Of a DNA stretch of 64,000 nucleotides, positions 21,816 through 30,149 are shown piece after piece. Position 1 is the stretch's first letter. Every line of letters starts with the position of its first letter. The notes under the pieces were generated by a model. That model saw only the letters and a list, made by a program, of their open reading frames with translations, ran no database searches and was not told the origin of the DNA. Origin of the DNA: Inonotus obliquus (Eukaryota > Basidiomycota > Agaricomycetes > Hymenochaetales > Hymenochaetaceae); assembly GCA_032164295.1 (NCBI GenBank), contig JAJHTX010000009.1, positions 1-64,000 on the forward strand. The letters are read 5' to 3'. Made by a program: the position numbers and the translations under genes.

Positions 21816-22029
21816 CTCCCACGCTCAGATTTCGCATACCTGCAGGAAACGAAAGGGGGGCAGATACCGCTGTTGGGGAAGTTATTATATAATGTGGATG
21901 TGTAAGTACAGGTTGTCTAGGCGTGTTTTGAGTTTGCGGGGAGAGGGAAGAGGGGGACAGCTTGTGATAACGTAACCCACATTCTCATGGAATCTATCTA
22001 TCACATGATATTATAACTACTTCCTGCCA

Positions 22030-24163
22030 TTACTTGTGTACCTCTTTGCACTTGGTTTCCCTGTATTCAGCGTTGTCGCAATACTTCGAAATGAGCTTCG
22101 AGAGTGCATACTCGTCGTGCACCTTATACATGAGCCCAAGCTCGCGAACATTGGGGTGCCACTCCTTCCCGACAAGCCTCTGGTTGATCAGAGCTGGATA
22201 CCTCCCCTTCCCTTCTTCATTGGTCCAGTCGAAGTCGACGAGCTTCACCTCATTGCTCGCCGTGATCATGACATTTGTGTCACGGAGATCACCAAACACA
22301 AGACCTCTATCATGGATGATCTTCAAAGCCTTCTCCAGATCCTCGAAGACACTGCACGGAAGACTGCGGTAGTCCTTGTCACACATCCGCACCCCGTCCA
22401 CCTTCTCCATGACAACCATGATCAGCCCACCAATCACGTCCTCCTGTGCGAATAGCTTCGGTGCATATTTCTCTTCTGCTGCAAGATCGTGTGCGGTACG
22501 ATTGTAAGTCACTGCAAACTTGACTACAACATCACTACCTTGATACGTGGCAACGTAGAGCGGCCGCATGTCGGAATAATCCTCCTTCATTGCAGTGACT
22601 GTCTGGTTGCTTTGACTCAGCTTGGCCTTGAATTTCAGCGCTGGAATCACTGAATTTGGAGTAGGAGCAACTGCGGAGGGGCAAGGCATATGCCAAGTCT
22701 CTTCCTTTTCCCCATCTCGCCCGGCTGTCTTCGTGAATTCTTCGTATTCGGTAAAAAGCCTGGCGCCGCAGGTCTTCAATGCCGAGAAAATCAGGGCCAG
22801 CTTGATAACCGTCTCGTCACGATGGTCGCTTTCGAGGATCTCGAAATGAAGGATTTTGTCCACAACAACCTCCTCCAGGCATACTGCTATGGAAACCTCG
22901 AGCACGTTGCCCGTGGTACCAATAAGAATGATAGGCAACTTGCTGCACTTAAATACGTCCTATCCGTGTTCCGTATCAGCATTTGAGAACTGAGAGGAAA
23001 TAATATTATGGTCCACCTTAGAACTGTTGCAGTGCTTCCCATACCAGATCATCCCCTGCAAGCTCGCATCGCCAGCCACTCCTACTAAATTCTTATCTTC
23101 CATAACCGCGTGATTTCCAGCGACAGCATCCGCACGATTCACCCCCTTTGAGCTGCTTCCTCTGCCCTTGCTCCCATGCTTGCCGTCCATAGCCGAAGAC
23201 TTTCCCCCTGGCCCCTCCTTGTAGTCGCTGCGCTTTTGCTCCTTCATGACTTCTTTCCCAAAAATCCATTCAAGTTGAGATTTGATTGCCTTCCAATGAT
23301 CATCTTCCGACCGATAGAAATCGCGAAAACTGCCAAAAGCAGTTCGAGCAACATAAAGTAGATCAGCATCAAATTCTGTGCGTCCTTCTAGGTCGTTCGG
23401 GTCGGCCCAGTCTTGGCCAGTCTTGGCTTGCACATCAAGCATTTGGAATCGCCTTTGCAGCAAGGCCAAATCCTGATGATAGAGTGCCACAGGATGCCCA
23501 TATCGACCATCCACTCTACCTGTAAGGAGTAGTAGGTGCGCTTTCTTAACGCTGTCGGGCTTGTCAGCAGACATTGTCTCCGTGAATACTGAAAGGTTCG
23601 CTTTGCGATCTCTGATCACGTCAGAGAGCAGTCGAGAAAAAGACTGCAGTGGGCTTACGCGTTGTTGCGAGAAGCTCTGAAGGAGTATCTCTGGTCTCCT
23701 CTATATCTTTCTCTACTTCAGATGCTAGAATCGACTTTAAGCGTCATCTTGAAAAGAGGAAGAAGCGCAACGCACCGGGCAATTGCACAAGCAGTATCTC
23801 CATGTCGGAGAGGCCGAGTGCCGTTATCCTTTGTCCGATGCCAGGTCGATTGGCCTTTTTCTTATTGGTGAAATCGACTTTACTCAATGCTTCCTCCATT
23901 TCCTCCATTTCCACGTTTACGAACAGTTTCGGGTCCATGCATCTCCACACGGTGAGCATTGCGAGATCAACGTCCTCGAGGATACGTGGTCTCATCAACT
24001 TGACCGCCTCTTTCAAGCCCTCGATCGTTGCATTGGGTTGAACCCTAACACTGAATGCGTCTCCGTGGGTGATCTTCCGTTCACTATCAATGAAGAGGCA
24101 AGGGACTATGAGGTCTGTGAGGGGAGGAGGCATGTTGTGAGCAGGAGATGGGGGGGTGCTCAT
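22030..24163 (-). CDS. Crinkler-type protein: ubiquitin-like header plus kinase-like domain
   Basis: Exon 1 from ATG 24163: a Pro-rich start, then CLFIDSERKITHGDAFSVRV...IEGLKEAVK...DVDLAMLTVWR...ILLVQLPG, the ubiquitin-like header of Crinkler proteins. The middle exon (about 23640-23030) has a region of unknown fold and a Ser/Gly/Lys-rich linker. The last exon (22957-22030) has a kinase-like fold: VVVKFA (ATP-site Lys), VVMEKVDGV, IHDRGLVFGDLRDTNVMI (catalytic loop), LVDFDW (DFD in place of DFG). Kinase C-terminal domains are known for Crinklers. The exon 1-2 and 2-3 junctions are approximate; one acceptor at the TAG near 22960 keeps frame. The gene lies head to tail with the nuclease-type gene. 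Confidence 0.75.
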
Positions 24164-24431
24164 GTTGGGAGGAAGTATAGTGTGAGCAGGTGATGGTGGG
24201 TGGTGGAGCTTGGGGTTGAGAGAGAGATAAGTCACACACAGAGCCACCACGGACGAATCAGGATCAGGTGAGCGGGCGGGATGTCATCATTGATCACATA
24301 AGATTTCCCTCTTTAGACTAATAAGGAAATAATGCCACGCAAGTAATAGGAAAAGTTTGCGAGAAAATGCCAGTCATTCCCAATATCGAAGAAAGACAGC
24401 GGGCCAAGCTCAGATCTACTTGTAATCGAGT

Positions 24432-24662
24432 TCAATAGTTACCCGGTACACAGTGAAAATGAGAGTGTGTCAAAACGCAGAGATATAAGGAAAGACCTTT
24501 ACGTCCGAGACCATCGACCGAACGTGGAGGTTGAGCACCTATACTGAATAGCATAGCCTCGTTCCGCTTCTTGACATCTAGCAACGTCTCGTTAATGAGA
24601 ACCTGTACACTTTGGCTCCCGTGTGATTCCGTCGTTTGCCAGGTGGAATCGTTTCCTGCCAT
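24432..24662 (-). CDS. Small hypothetical ORF
   Basis: 76 codons from ATG near 24662 (MAGNDSTWQTTESHG...). The part after SVDGLGRK looks like intron (GTCTTTCC...), so the true 3' end is unclear. No motif recognised. It could be the first exon of a small gene or a chance ORF. Confidence 0.25.
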   Translation of the reverse strand: MAGNDSTWQTTESHGSQSVQVLINETLLDVKKRNEAMLFSIGAQPPRSVDGLGRKGLSLYLCVLTHSHFHCVPGNY

Positions 24663-24915
24663 TAGTTAAGTTCTTATCTGACCGAGCTCTCATAGATTTA
24701 CGCATAGCAAGTTTTCAAGTTGTAACTGAAGATGATTCCATGTCTCCTTTACAGGGTAGTTTGCTATCTAGTGCGGAAGTAAGCTCCAATAACTATGGTC
24801 AACAAACTTGCTTCGTTCGGTCGCGGTCCTTAGTGCAGGAGTTACGTGCGGTATGATATCCAATAAATGATGCGTACGGTCCGCAGGAGGCGAAAAGGAC
24901 GCCCGGAACCGGATA

Positions 24916-25218
24916 TTATGCCTTGCCTCCGCCAAATCGGAAGAGGCGCTTGCGTTCAGGGATAGCGCGCACCTCCCACTCCTTCTCGATCCACCAGCCA
25001 GTCTTTCCTTCGTGTTCACCACGACGTCGCCCGATATCACATATAGCACGGCGCGAAATTTCCTTATCACGCAAATGCAACACCGAAATTCGGATGATGT
25101 CCTTTTGCGGGGCAGCAGAGTCGCCTTCTGGAGTGGAGTCGGATTCGAAGATTTCCTCAAAACGCTGCTGGTTTTGGGGCAACGGAGGAACAGCGTCACA
25201 CTGGTCCCTTACTTGCAT
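24916..25218 (-). CDS. Hypothetical 100-residue protein or 3' exon
   Basis: ATG 25218 to TAA 24916, with a charged composition: an acidic middle (EEIFESDSTPEGD) and a basic second half ending RKRLFRFGGGKA. There is an open upstream frame at 25438-25196 that reads like a linker (RSRRSKGKGKGVERRPP) and could be joined through GTAAGT splice sites, but no join kept frame. Protein-like composition suggests a real coding region; family not recognised. Confidence 0.4.
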   Translation of the reverse strand: MQVRDQCDAVPPLPQNQQRFEEIFESDSTPEGDSAAPQKDIIRISVLHLRDKEISRRAICDIGRRRGEHEGKTGWWIEKEWEVRAIPERKRLFRFGGGKA

Positions 25219-25450
25219 AATCCAAGCCAGGTGCTACTGGGCCCGCATTGTCAGCACCCCGTCCATGCTCAAGGGACTGAAACATAAACTTACTTTCAAC
25301 AGGAGGCCTTCTCTCAACACCTTTGCCTTTGCCCTTGCTCCTCCGGCTCCTACCACTCACGCTGGTCAAATCCCCACTCCCATCCTCCGGATGATGCCAA
25401 ACACCCTCGACCTCGACACCCTCCCTCACGACTGCCAACGCGCTTGCACT

Positions 25451-26971
25451 TCACCCAGTCTTCTTGCTAGTCACATTTACCTCACTGCCACTACGTCTCA
25501 TTCCCGATGAAGAAGTAGTAGGGTTGGGCAAACCCGCGCCAGAAGGCAGCGAGCTACTCAGCTGAACAGGGGGGTGCAGAAGTACATCGGGCAAGACCAA
25601 TTTCTTTTCATATCCCTTCGCAACGGGTCGTCGTGGTCCTGCAAGCCGTTTACCAATATACATCTCCGGGTCCATGCCGGGGGCCGCCAAAACACTCGCA
25701 CCCGCTGTCTTGTCTGAATTGCCACTCGACAAGCTCCTCCCGGATGCCGATAAGGAACTTGTAACTCCATATGCTGGTGCGTAGCTCGTCATGAGCGATG
25801 CGCTAGACTTGTTAATGGTCCTGGTTGCGCCCGATGAAGAGCGTGCGAAAAACGGGTACTTTGCATATAGCTCGAGTGCGCTTTGCGATCGGTTCGGCGC
25901 TTCCGGTGCCCGGATCTCTTTCCAGGGATCCGTATTCGACGCACGACGATGAGTAGAAGGGATCCCTGGCGAGGCAGAGGACGCGCTGGAAGAAGTCGCA
26001 CCGTACTGATACACAACTTCGGTCCAGCGCAAAGGATCAGATGGCTCCTCCTGCTTCTTCTTCTCCCGATCATTGCTGCTCGAGCGGAAGAACTCGCCAG
26101 TAAAGTCCCACCTCCGTAAGCGCTCCTCCTCCTTCCTTTGCTTCTCCTCTCTTTCCCTCTTCTCTGCACGTGTCCGATCATCGTCTGCAGCACCTGAAGC
26201 GAGAAGGTTCTGTAGGCGCTTTGCAACCATCATGTTTCCCCGATCGAATCCCAGAGCTTCTTCCTTGTCACGTCTTGGTCTCGGTTGAACGACGGGTGCA
26301 CTAGGTCGATGTGGATGCAGAGGTAGGGGCGGAAGCGGTGGTGGTTGCGGATCAGTGTACAAATTTGAGTTGTCGAATAAATCCCGCTCCTCCGTCGGTG
26401 ACCGATCCAACGCGGTGAAACGCGTTCCGGATGCACTCGATGAATCTGAATGTTCGTCAGCCTCCTCTTGAACGCATGCAGCTAGTTCGTCAAGGTCAAG
26501 CTTCCGGCTTGGTCGGGGCCTGATGGACGCGCGCAGTGAGTTAGGGGGCACAGGAGGGATGGTTGGACTTGGAGAAGTAGGAGCCTCGATGGCATCATGA
26601 GCGGCTGGTAGGACAATCGGCCAAGAGTCTTCAAGGTCCTTTAGCCGGCAGCTCTCGCTGCAGTAGAGGGGTGTTGGTCCGGGGTCAATGACCGTGCGCA
26701 TACGCACGGGCTCCTCGAGGAGCACTTGGTTGCGTTGGGGGCCCTTCCCCTTTGTCGAGTTTGCTCGGCTGAGTGCAGGACGAACGCGGCCAGTGCCTTG
26801 TAAGAGACCGGACCGCCCCTTGATAGTACCGTGCTTCCCCCGCATCGTCTGGCTGCTCCTGATTATTGGTTTGGGCAGAGGTGCAATGGGGACGGTGAAG
26901 CGTTTCGGTGGGATTTCGTGATTGCATACGGGACACCAAGAGGTGTCGAGATGGATATCAGTCATTGTCAT
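25451..26971 (-). CDS. Ecl1-like zinc-binding protein
   Basis: Single exon of about 506 residues from ATG 26971. The N-terminus is MTMTDIHLDTSWCPVCNHEI, and near residue 100 is PLYCSESCRLKDLE. The CxxC...CSxxC spacing is that of the fungal Ecl1 family, linked in yeasts to stress response and lifespan. The rest is Ser/Pro-rich and disordered, with a Lys/Glu/Arg-rich helical stretch near residues 270-300 (REREEKQRKEEERLRR). Much longer than the yeast Ecl1 proteins (~80-200 residues), but long versions are usual in basidiomycetes. A second Met two codons downstream is an alternative start. G-rich DNA just upstream (27050-27085) is a possible promoter element. Confidence 0.7.
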   Translation of the reverse strand: MTMTDIHLDTSWCPVCNHEIPPKRFTVPIAPLPKPIIRSSQTMRGKHGTIKGRSGLLQGTGRVRPALSRANSTKGKGPQRNQVLLEEPVRMRTVIDPGPTPLYCSESCRLKDLEDSWPIVLPAAHDAIEAPTSPSPTIPPVPPNSLRASIRPRPSRKLDLDELAACVQEEADEHSDSSSASGTRFTALDRSPTEERDLFDNSNLYTDPQPPPLPPLPLHPHRPSAPVVQPRPRRDKEEALGFDRGNMMVAKRLQNLLASGAADDDRTRAEKREREEKQRKEEERLRRWDFTGEFFRSSSNDREKKKQEEPSDPLRWTEVVYQYGATSSSASSASPGIPSTHRRASNTDPWKEIRAPEAPNRSQSALELYAKYPFFARSSSGATRTINKSSASLMTSYAPAYGVTSSLSASGRSLSSGNSDKTAGASVLAAPGMDPEMYIGKRLAGPRRPVAKGYEKKLVLPDVLLHPPVQLSSSLPSGAGLPNPTTSSSGMRRSGSEVNVTSKKTG

Positions 26972-27129
26972 GAGTTTCTGTGCTGGGTAAGGAGATGTTA
27001 ACAAATGGGTGTGGTTGGTGATGTAAATAAAAAGGAAAGAAATATACCAATATGTTGAGGGGGAGGGGGAGGGGAGGGGGTTGTGCGAGGCGAGGAGGAA
27101 GTGAAGAGAGAAAAGAATTGACGGAACTA

Positions 27130-27798
27130 CAGGAAAATACCGGTCCTTTAAACAGTACCGTTCCTTTGAACACCATGACTTTTCTCACTCAATTCTTCAC
27201 TTATCAGCTCAGAAAAATGCATGTACTAAAGGATAGTATGTATCACTGAGTCTGCAAACTTACAAGAAATTTGAGCAAGCTGTTGAGTCTAGAAAAATTA
27301 TACAGTGCAGATATTTGGTGAAATTCACAGACCTGAGTCGAAACCAATTCCTCCTGCAATTTCCCCTGTTATTTAACTGTATGGATAACCTGATGCTCTA
27401 AAAGTATGCTACATACTCTACTTTCACTCCAAGTTTCAGGGAGAAACTGCTGCTCAATCAATTAATATTGTAAGAAAATCTCAAGAGTGTGATAGTCAAA
27501 ATGATCGGCGTGCTGACAAAATAGGATATCTCGGCAACTCATTACAACCGGAGTGTATTGATATTGGCGTGACATTATGTCACAAGGTGTTCAAAGGAGT
27601 CGTTTTCCGTGACAGGAGCCCTTGTTTCTTTCCAGGTCCATATCTATTTTTCTAGCACACCTTCCGGCTTAGAAAAAAATCAGCATGTGTCTCCTATAGT
27701 ATACTCCATGAAAATGTACTTTAATTGTAGAAAAGTTGTGTGTGGAAAGACCTGGGGGCAAGTTTGTAATTGGTATTTAAAGGAACAGTATTTTCCTG
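27130..27798. mobile_element. MITE 1, Tc1/mariner type
   Basis: 669 bp with inverted ends CAGGAAAATACYGKTCCTTT and a TA at each side (27128-27129, 27799-27800). Homologous along most of its length to MITE 2 (34069-34726); both contain GTTCCTTTGAACACC near the left end, GTGACATTAYGTCACAAGG in the middle, and CCATATCTATTTTTC. No coding capacity. Confidence 0.8.
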
Positions 27799-27866
27799 TA
27801 TATGTTACCGTGCAATCAGCCTATTACAAATATTTATTCTCTTATTTCCTTTTATAAAATATAGTA

Positions 27867-28056
27867 CAGGTGGGTACATTAAGTCTTCGGCCCCCCTGTT
27901 TTAGGAAGGTGGATTTTCATACTTTATATGGCAATTTAAGCGTTGGGTAGCACCCTGGTAACCTGTTCATGTCGGCAAGGTCTGATTATTTACCCAAAGA
28001 GGCATGCAAATCACCTTCCAAATCTGGGGGGGCCGAAGACTTAATGTACCCACCTG
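27867..28056. mobile_element. Short MITE with 30-bp perfect inverted repeats
   Basis: 190 bp. The ends start CAGGTGGGTACATTAAGTCT and match perfectly for 30 bases, running into a C-tract (G-tract on the other side). TA flanks at 27865-27866 and 28057-28058 give a Tc1/mariner-type duplication. The perfect ends suggest recent activity or mobility. Confidence 0.9.
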
Positions 28057-28161
28057 TAGTATTCCAAGACTTACCTTAATCGGTAAGCCCTGTGAGTGCC
28101 TGAGACGCATGTAACGCTTCCCTTTCTCTTCTCCTTGGTGAACTGCCCGACCCTTGCAAGA

Positions 28162-28676
28162 TCTTAAGATAATGACTACCTAGTACGGAACAATAGAACG
28201 AGAACAATAGGACGAGAACAATAACGACGAAAGACAATAAGAACGAATCACATGTGATCACAATAGAATGTGTATAATTGGATTCAAACGGAGCTTAAAT
28301 TATCTTATACTTTAGTATATAAGAACGGCCTCTGGCAGGCATAGAATATAACGATTTTGTGAACGTTCTACGCCTCCTGTCTGAGTTCATCTCATTCTCT
28401 CTGAGGATTCACTGTGTCTAAAAGGTTATGAGCCTTGCTTGACACTGCACGCACCCTCGATCTATGCTCAACATCTTTATATCTACTGGCTCAACGTCGA
28501 ACGCCCCTGTAACATGCTCTCAAGCATCTGCTGCCGTTAACCCTACTCCACCGACGACTCAAGTCATTGTACCTGCTACTCCTCAACCACCGCCACCATC
28601 TCCCTCTAACGCATCATCCTCTTCATCTAACGCACCTACTCCTCCACCCATTCTTCCAACGAACCCAATGGCAACG
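28162..28676 (+). mobile_element. Ty1/copia fragment: LTR, primer site and start of gag
   Basis: The same sequence appears inverted at 33911-33370, as the 5' end of the longer copia element. It holds an LTR-like stretch with TATA (TTAGTATATAAG near 28312), a primer site at 28424, then the gag start MLNIFISTGSTSN at 28464. The frame is open until unit X3 begins after NPMAT. Confidence 0.75.
28424..28434 (+). promoter_or_regulatory. Primer-binding site, half-tRNA type (left copy)
   Basis: GGTTATGAGCC is complementary to the anticodon-arm region of initiator tRNA-Met (CUCAUAACC), the primer used by Drosophila copia, not to the 3' CCA end of a tRNA. It lies at the end of the LTR and 30 bp before gag. 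Confidence 0.6.
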
Positions 28677-28978
28677 TGTTAGGACCAGTGCGGATCGGAT
28701 CAGCAGACCGGCATTGATCGACTAATCAACACGATCGACGCACCAGAACAAGTCCACTCACTCCGGCAGTATTCGCAGTCCGTCTTGATAAGCGATGGGA
28801 AGTGCGGGGCGGTGCTTGGTAAAGCGGAGTAGCAACAGTACTCAGTCGGGGTCAAGGGACCGGCTGGACACTAGTACCGATGATAAGAGTGGTAGCGAAG
28901 AAGAGAAGCTTTGTGGGGCTTCTTTGTATTCACTAGTATAGAAGAATTTTGCTGAGGGACATAGCCACCCTCGCTTGG

Positions 28979-28988
28979 CCTATTTATA
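28979..28988 (-). promoter_or_regulatory. TATA box of unit X3
   Basis: TATAAATAGG on the minus strand. The following GGGTGGCTATGTCCCTCAGC is shared with X1/X2 apart from one base. Confidence 0.65.
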
Positions 28989-29263
28989 CCCGAAGCTTCT
29001 ATCTATTGAGTTACCCGGGCTCCCTCGGGCACAGCCTCCTGATCTTTCCGAGCACAGCCCCTATCTTGTCCGATACCCCGCAATCTCCAATCGGGTGGTG
29101 ATGCACTTCCGATTTCCTCCTGCAATCTTCCAGATCCTTCGATATGACTTCATACCTGGTCAGTGCACAGCAATCACGCCATCACCGGCCAATCCTGTGG
29201 CTGTGCGGAGCTCCGTGCCTTCCGCCCTGCCACGTCAGTCCTTCTCGAATGTTCCTTATGATG

Positions 29264-30109
29264 TCATACACAGCAACTCGAACAGTCCACCATGTCCTCA
29301 TCTTCTGCAGGTGCTGCTGGGCCGTTCGGCTGTCTCAGTTGACTCGGGCTTCCTTCCTCAACAGGATTAGCTTGATTATCAATCACCGGAGCGGCAGGCC
29401 TATATGGTTCTGCCTGTACCATGGCAGGTAACCCAGTCCGCCAGATCGTCGCTCGGCGATATCCGTCGGGTATCCTTATCTCCGTTCCTTGCACCTGATC
29501 GCCACTGATCCCTTCCATGACGAAGGTTAAGATCGCCCCGTTGATCCGTTCCCTCGGTTGAGAGATTTCCAATGCTATCATCCCCGGTAGTTGATTCTGT
29601 TCCGATTTCCATCGTGCCACTATGTTGCCAAATAGATTATTGCGTAGTGCTTGATGTTCTCTTGTAGCTTCCGCATATATTGGCCAGTCGAGTTGTATTG
29701 CCACTCGTCGGCATAGCTGGGAATGTATCAATCTTCTTGTCCATGCAATTACACCTGCATTCGCAATGTAGTGTAACCCCCTTCCTGTCCAAACCGTAAC
29801 TTCGTGCAAGTATGCATTTAGTGTAGGTGTGAACAATGGTTGAGTTGTTTCTGCAACCGTCGACCAATGGTGGTTGGTTCGAATTGAATACGGGTCACTT
29901 CGAAGCATATGATTGACTGCATCCTCGAGTATCCATGTCTGCAGTAGCCATGCCTCTTCATGTGCCCATTCGCAGAACCTGCATATCGGTGTATTGATTT
30001 GTCCTGGTAATGTTGAGCCCCAGGGACAATAGCGTGTGCGTGTGTAATATGTTCGATCGAATTGTCTTTCCATGTCTGATGTTCGTGGGAATTTATCGGG
30101 TTGTAGCAT
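29264..30109 (-). CDS. LTR-encoded unknown protein, X family (copy 3), longest form
   Basis: Intact 281-codon ORF, roughly half identical to copies 1 and 2. It keeps RYCPWGST, ICRFCEWAHEEAWLL (CxxC...H), SDPYSIRTNHHW, the TQPLF.P.LNA.LHE block, NGAIL, IPDGYRR and a Pro/acidic tail. It starts about 25 codons earlier than copies 1 and 2 (MLQPDKF...), and its CGA codon in FDRTYYTR is the TGA that truncates them. Divergence concentrated outside these blocks implies purifying selection on the protein. No function known. Confidence 0.7.
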   Translation of the reverse strand: MLQPDKFPRTSDMERQFDRTYYTRTRYCPWGSTLPGQINTPICRFCEWAHEEAWLLQTWILEDAVNHMLRSDPYSIRTNHHWSTVAETTQPLFTPTLNAYLHEVTVWTGRGLHYIANAGVIAWTRRLIHSQLCRRVAIQLDWPIYAEATREHQALRNNLFGNIVARWKSEQNQLPGMIALEISQPRERINGAILTFVMEGISGDQVQGTEIRIPDGYRRATIWRTGLPAMVQAEPYRPAAPVIDNQANPVEEGSPSQLRQPNGPAAPAEDEDMVDCSSCCV

Positions 30110-30149
30110 CTCTGGATCTGCATGCCAAATAAGTCAATTTCTTCTGACA

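Larger units (their letters stand above)
28677..30149 (-). mobile_element. LTR-like unit X3 carrying an ORF
   Basis: 1473 bp, diverged relative of X1/X2 in minus orientation, ending CCTAACA at 28677 and starting TGTCAGAAG at 30149. It joins plus-strand copia gag on the left to minus-strand copia reverse transcriptase on the right. No target duplication (CAACG / TAAAT), so it marks a rearrangement breakpoint rather than a simple insertion. Confidence 0.7.

Noticed and set aside
25196..25438. Exon joining the Ecl1-like gene to the 24916-25218 ORF
   Set aside because: GTAAGT and AG sites exist, but every join tried broke the reading frame.
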